The notes below the pieces were generated by a model. That model was given only the letters and a program-made list of their open reading frames with translations. It did not search any database and was not told the DNA's origin. A stretch of 64,000 bases of DNA, taken from the NCBI RefSeq assembly GCF_023634865.1, contig NZ_JAMLJN010000001.1, forward strand, positions 463,780 to 527,779. Reading direction: 5' to 3'. This document shows, in pieces, positions 63,000-64,000 of this stretch. The position numbers were made by a program, and so were the translations under genes. The DNA is from Flavobacterium fragile. Lineage in GTDB: Bacteria > Bacteroidota > Bacteroidia > Flavobacteriales > Flavobacteriaceae. Position 1 is the first letter of the stretch; each line of letters opens with the position of its first letter.

Positions 63000-63030
63000 C
63001 AAATATAAACCATTAATAAAATCCATACAA
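63000..63030 (-). promoter_or_regulatory. Promoter of the thrS-infC-rpmI-rplT operon
   Basis: On the minus strand TTG (63030-63028), a 20-base spacer and TATATTTG (63007-63000), 21 bases before the thrS ATG. No T-box-like leader fits between promoter and start. Confidence 0.8.
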
Positions 63031-63115
63031 TATATATAAGGTATAATGTTAAAAAAGATTAGAAGCAGCCGTTCAGCATTCCATAAAGACTTTTAGTCCC
63101 GCTGTCCGTTACAAT

Positions 63116-63166
63116 TTTTTTCTTTTTTGTTGCCTGAGGTTCTCGAAGGCAACAAAAAAGAAAAAA
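63116..63166. repeat. Long inverted repeat with 19-bp arms
   Basis: TTTTTTCTTTTTTGTTGCC (63116-63134), a 13-nt loop (TGAGGTTCTCGAA), then GGCAACAAAAAAGAAAAAA (63148-63166). The arms are perfect. Confidence 0.85.
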
Positions 63167-63254
63167 GATTTCCCCTCCCATCGGGGCTAGATAAGACGTT
63201 TGCTATTCCAGATAACCATCCCGCTGGCTCGTCAAGCGAGCAACACCCCTAAAG

Positions 63255-63276
63255 TCCCCTCAAGGGGATAATTCCC
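63255..63276 (-). repeat. REP-like palindrome, copy 1
   Basis: TCCCCT-CA-AGGGGA core, with the reverse complement continuing ACTTTAGGGGTGTT on one side, as in the other two copies but in opposite orientation. Confidence 0.55.
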
Positions 63277-63514
63277 TCTAAGATTTTTTGAATAAATTAA
63301 TTTCAATAAGAAAACCCTAAACCTGAAATTATATATATAATGTTATAAAAAACTTTTCCATTCAAAATTAACGATTGCCTCATAGAAAGAATTTCCCTCG
63401 CGCCTGCGAGCTGTCATTCCGCAGATTAGGAATCTCCTGCGCAGCAGGCTATTGCTTAAGGTAGTTAAGCCCACAACTGAATACTGAATTACACTATTAT
63501 ATTTGTAGAAAGAA

Positions 63515-63545
63515 TTCCCCCTTCGAAGGGGGTTAGGGGGATGTT
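63515..63545 (+). repeat. REP-like palindrome, copy 2
   Basis: CCCCCTTCGAAGGGGG (63517-63532), a perfect 16-bp palindrome, followed by TTAGGGGGATGTT. Confidence 0.75.
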
Positions 63546-63658
63546 GTATCTAATTTATCTACATTTTACCCCTTCCATGAACTTTACCCACACTATATAT
63601 AAGTAAAAAACGCTTCCAAGACTTATATGTTTAACAAACCAATGTCCAATAAAAAGCA

Positions 63659-63687
63659 TTCCCCCTTTGAAGGGGGCTAGGGGGAGG
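63659..63687 (+). repeat. REP-like palindrome, copy 3
   Basis: CCCCCTT-TG-AAGGGGG (63661-63676), followed by CTAGGGGGAGG. It differs from copy 2 by few bases. Confidence 0.75.
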
Positions 63688-63771
63688 TAAAAACTTTTCT
63701 GTATTAAATCCTTGTTATCAGCGTGTTAAGAAAAACATCAAAAAAAAGAATAAAAAAAGATTACAAAAGGC

Positions 63772-63801
63772 TTGCGAGAAGAGAAAAGATTACTACTTTT
63801 G
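63772..63801 (+). promoter_or_regulatory. Promoter P1 of a probable rRNA operon
   Basis: TTG at 63772-63774, 19-base spacer, TACTTTTG at 63794-63801, followed by CACCCGC. Confidence 0.75.
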
Positions 63802-63883
63802 CACCCGCATTAGAGCAGAAGTTCATACACAAACTGAGGGTTAAACAAGTCGAAAAAAACTTTAAAAAAAGTTAAAAAAAGAT

Positions 63884-63915
63884 TTGGATAATAAAAAGTA
63901 AAGTTAGTATCTTTG
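63884..63915 (+). promoter_or_regulatory. Promoter P2 of a probable rRNA operon
   Basis: TTG at 63884-63886, 21-base spacer, TATCTTTG at 63908-63915, followed by CCGACCC. Tandem promoters of this strength are typical of rRNA genes. Confidence 0.75.
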
Positions 63916-64000
63916 CCGACCCGAAACTAAGGAATCGGATTGTACAAGTTCTTAAAAATATTGGGTAAGTAGTCAGGAAAAAATAATCAAAAAATTTTTT
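63916..64000 (+). other. Probable 5' leader of an rRNA operon
   Basis: No protein frame starts here. The sequence AAGTTCTTAAAAATATTGGGTAAG resembles, from memory, the AGTTCTTTGACATATTGG-type leader before 16S rRNA in Flavobacteriia. The 16S gene itself would start beyond the window, so the call is inference. Confidence 0.55.

Larger units (their letters stand above)
63040..63760. other. Gene-free region rich in palindromic repeats
   Basis: About 700 bases without coding potential. It holds a long hairpin (63116-63166), a GCTCG-TCAAG-CGAGC hairpin (63227-63241), three related GC-rich palindromes (63255-63268, 63517-63532 and 63661-63676), and a segment with CTGCG-rich inverted bits near 63400-63450. 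The GC patches stand out from the AT-rich surroundings. Confidence 0.7.

Noticed and set aside
63100..63300. tRNA or other structured RNA gene in the gene-free region
   Set aside because: The hairpins do not form a cloverleaf and no conserved T-loop (GGTTCAAATCC-like) was found.

Overview
The window is a 64 kb, AT-rich chromosomal segment from a member of the Bacteroidota, class Flavobacteriia, most likely Flavobacterium or a close relative. The evidence is the TAnnTTTG-type -7 promoter boxes (often with TTG 19-21 bases upstream), a type IX secretion C-terminal sorting domain, SusC/carboxypeptidase-regulatory-type TonB receptors, PorT-like barrels, DUF4199 and HU-HIG proteins, split transketolase genes, a ccsB-ccsA fusion and a zapA-6S RNA-rny order. 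Nearly all of it is core genome. There is no prophage, insertion sequence, CRISPR array or tRNA.

Layout. 1-4.8 kb (mostly minus): a truncated DUF5686 outer-membrane protein, aroQ, two small beta-barrel proteins, and DUF2752 and TM2 membrane proteins. 4.8-9.1 kb: xerD, then zapA, a 6S-like RNA and rny on the minus strand. 9.2-14.2 kb: an M23 peptidase, a large TonB-dependent receptor and a lipoprotein. 14.2-20.7 kb (minus): DUF2971, an MsbA-like ABC exporter, a phosphohexomutase, an ORF6N protein, a GT2 glycosyltransferase and DUF4199. 20.8-31.1 kb (plus): L31, a GlmU-like protein, a T9SS cargo protein, mtaB, a hydrolase, a lytic transglycosylase, TauE, rpmH and carB. 31.1-37.9 kb (minus): small accessory genes including a secreted HNH nuclease, then an exported SOD, acyl-CoA-binding protein, psd, cdsA and a LUD protein, and upstream ftsH and rsfS. 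38-45 kb (plus): birA, ccsBA, glutathione peroxidase and menD. 45-48.4 kb: accessory LRR and glycosyltransferase genes and an HU-like protein. 48.5-50.4 kb: split transketolase. 50.5-57.7 kb (plus): tgt, lptF/G, a DMT exporter, accA, dnaB and a secreted protein. 57.8-63 kb (mostly minus): rlmF and the thrS-infC-rpmI-rplT translation operon. The last kilobase has no genes, is full of palindromic repeats, and ends in two tandem promoters and a leader that looks like the start of an rRNA operon.

The genes mainly serve envelope building (cdsA/psd, LptF/G, M23, lytic transglycosylase, glycosyltransferases), translation (ribosomal proteins, IF-3, ThrS, RNA modification) and replication or division (dnaB, zapA, xerD). 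The most unusual signals are non-coding: degenerate 7-nt-period repeat blocks in at least seven spacers (about nine blocks), often abutting stop codons; an infC gene with no ATG, GTG or TTG that could give the full protein; a 12-mer operator-like triplet before a beta-barrel gene; paired CCCTAGGG palindromes before an HU-like gene; and a 35-bp dispersed repeat.
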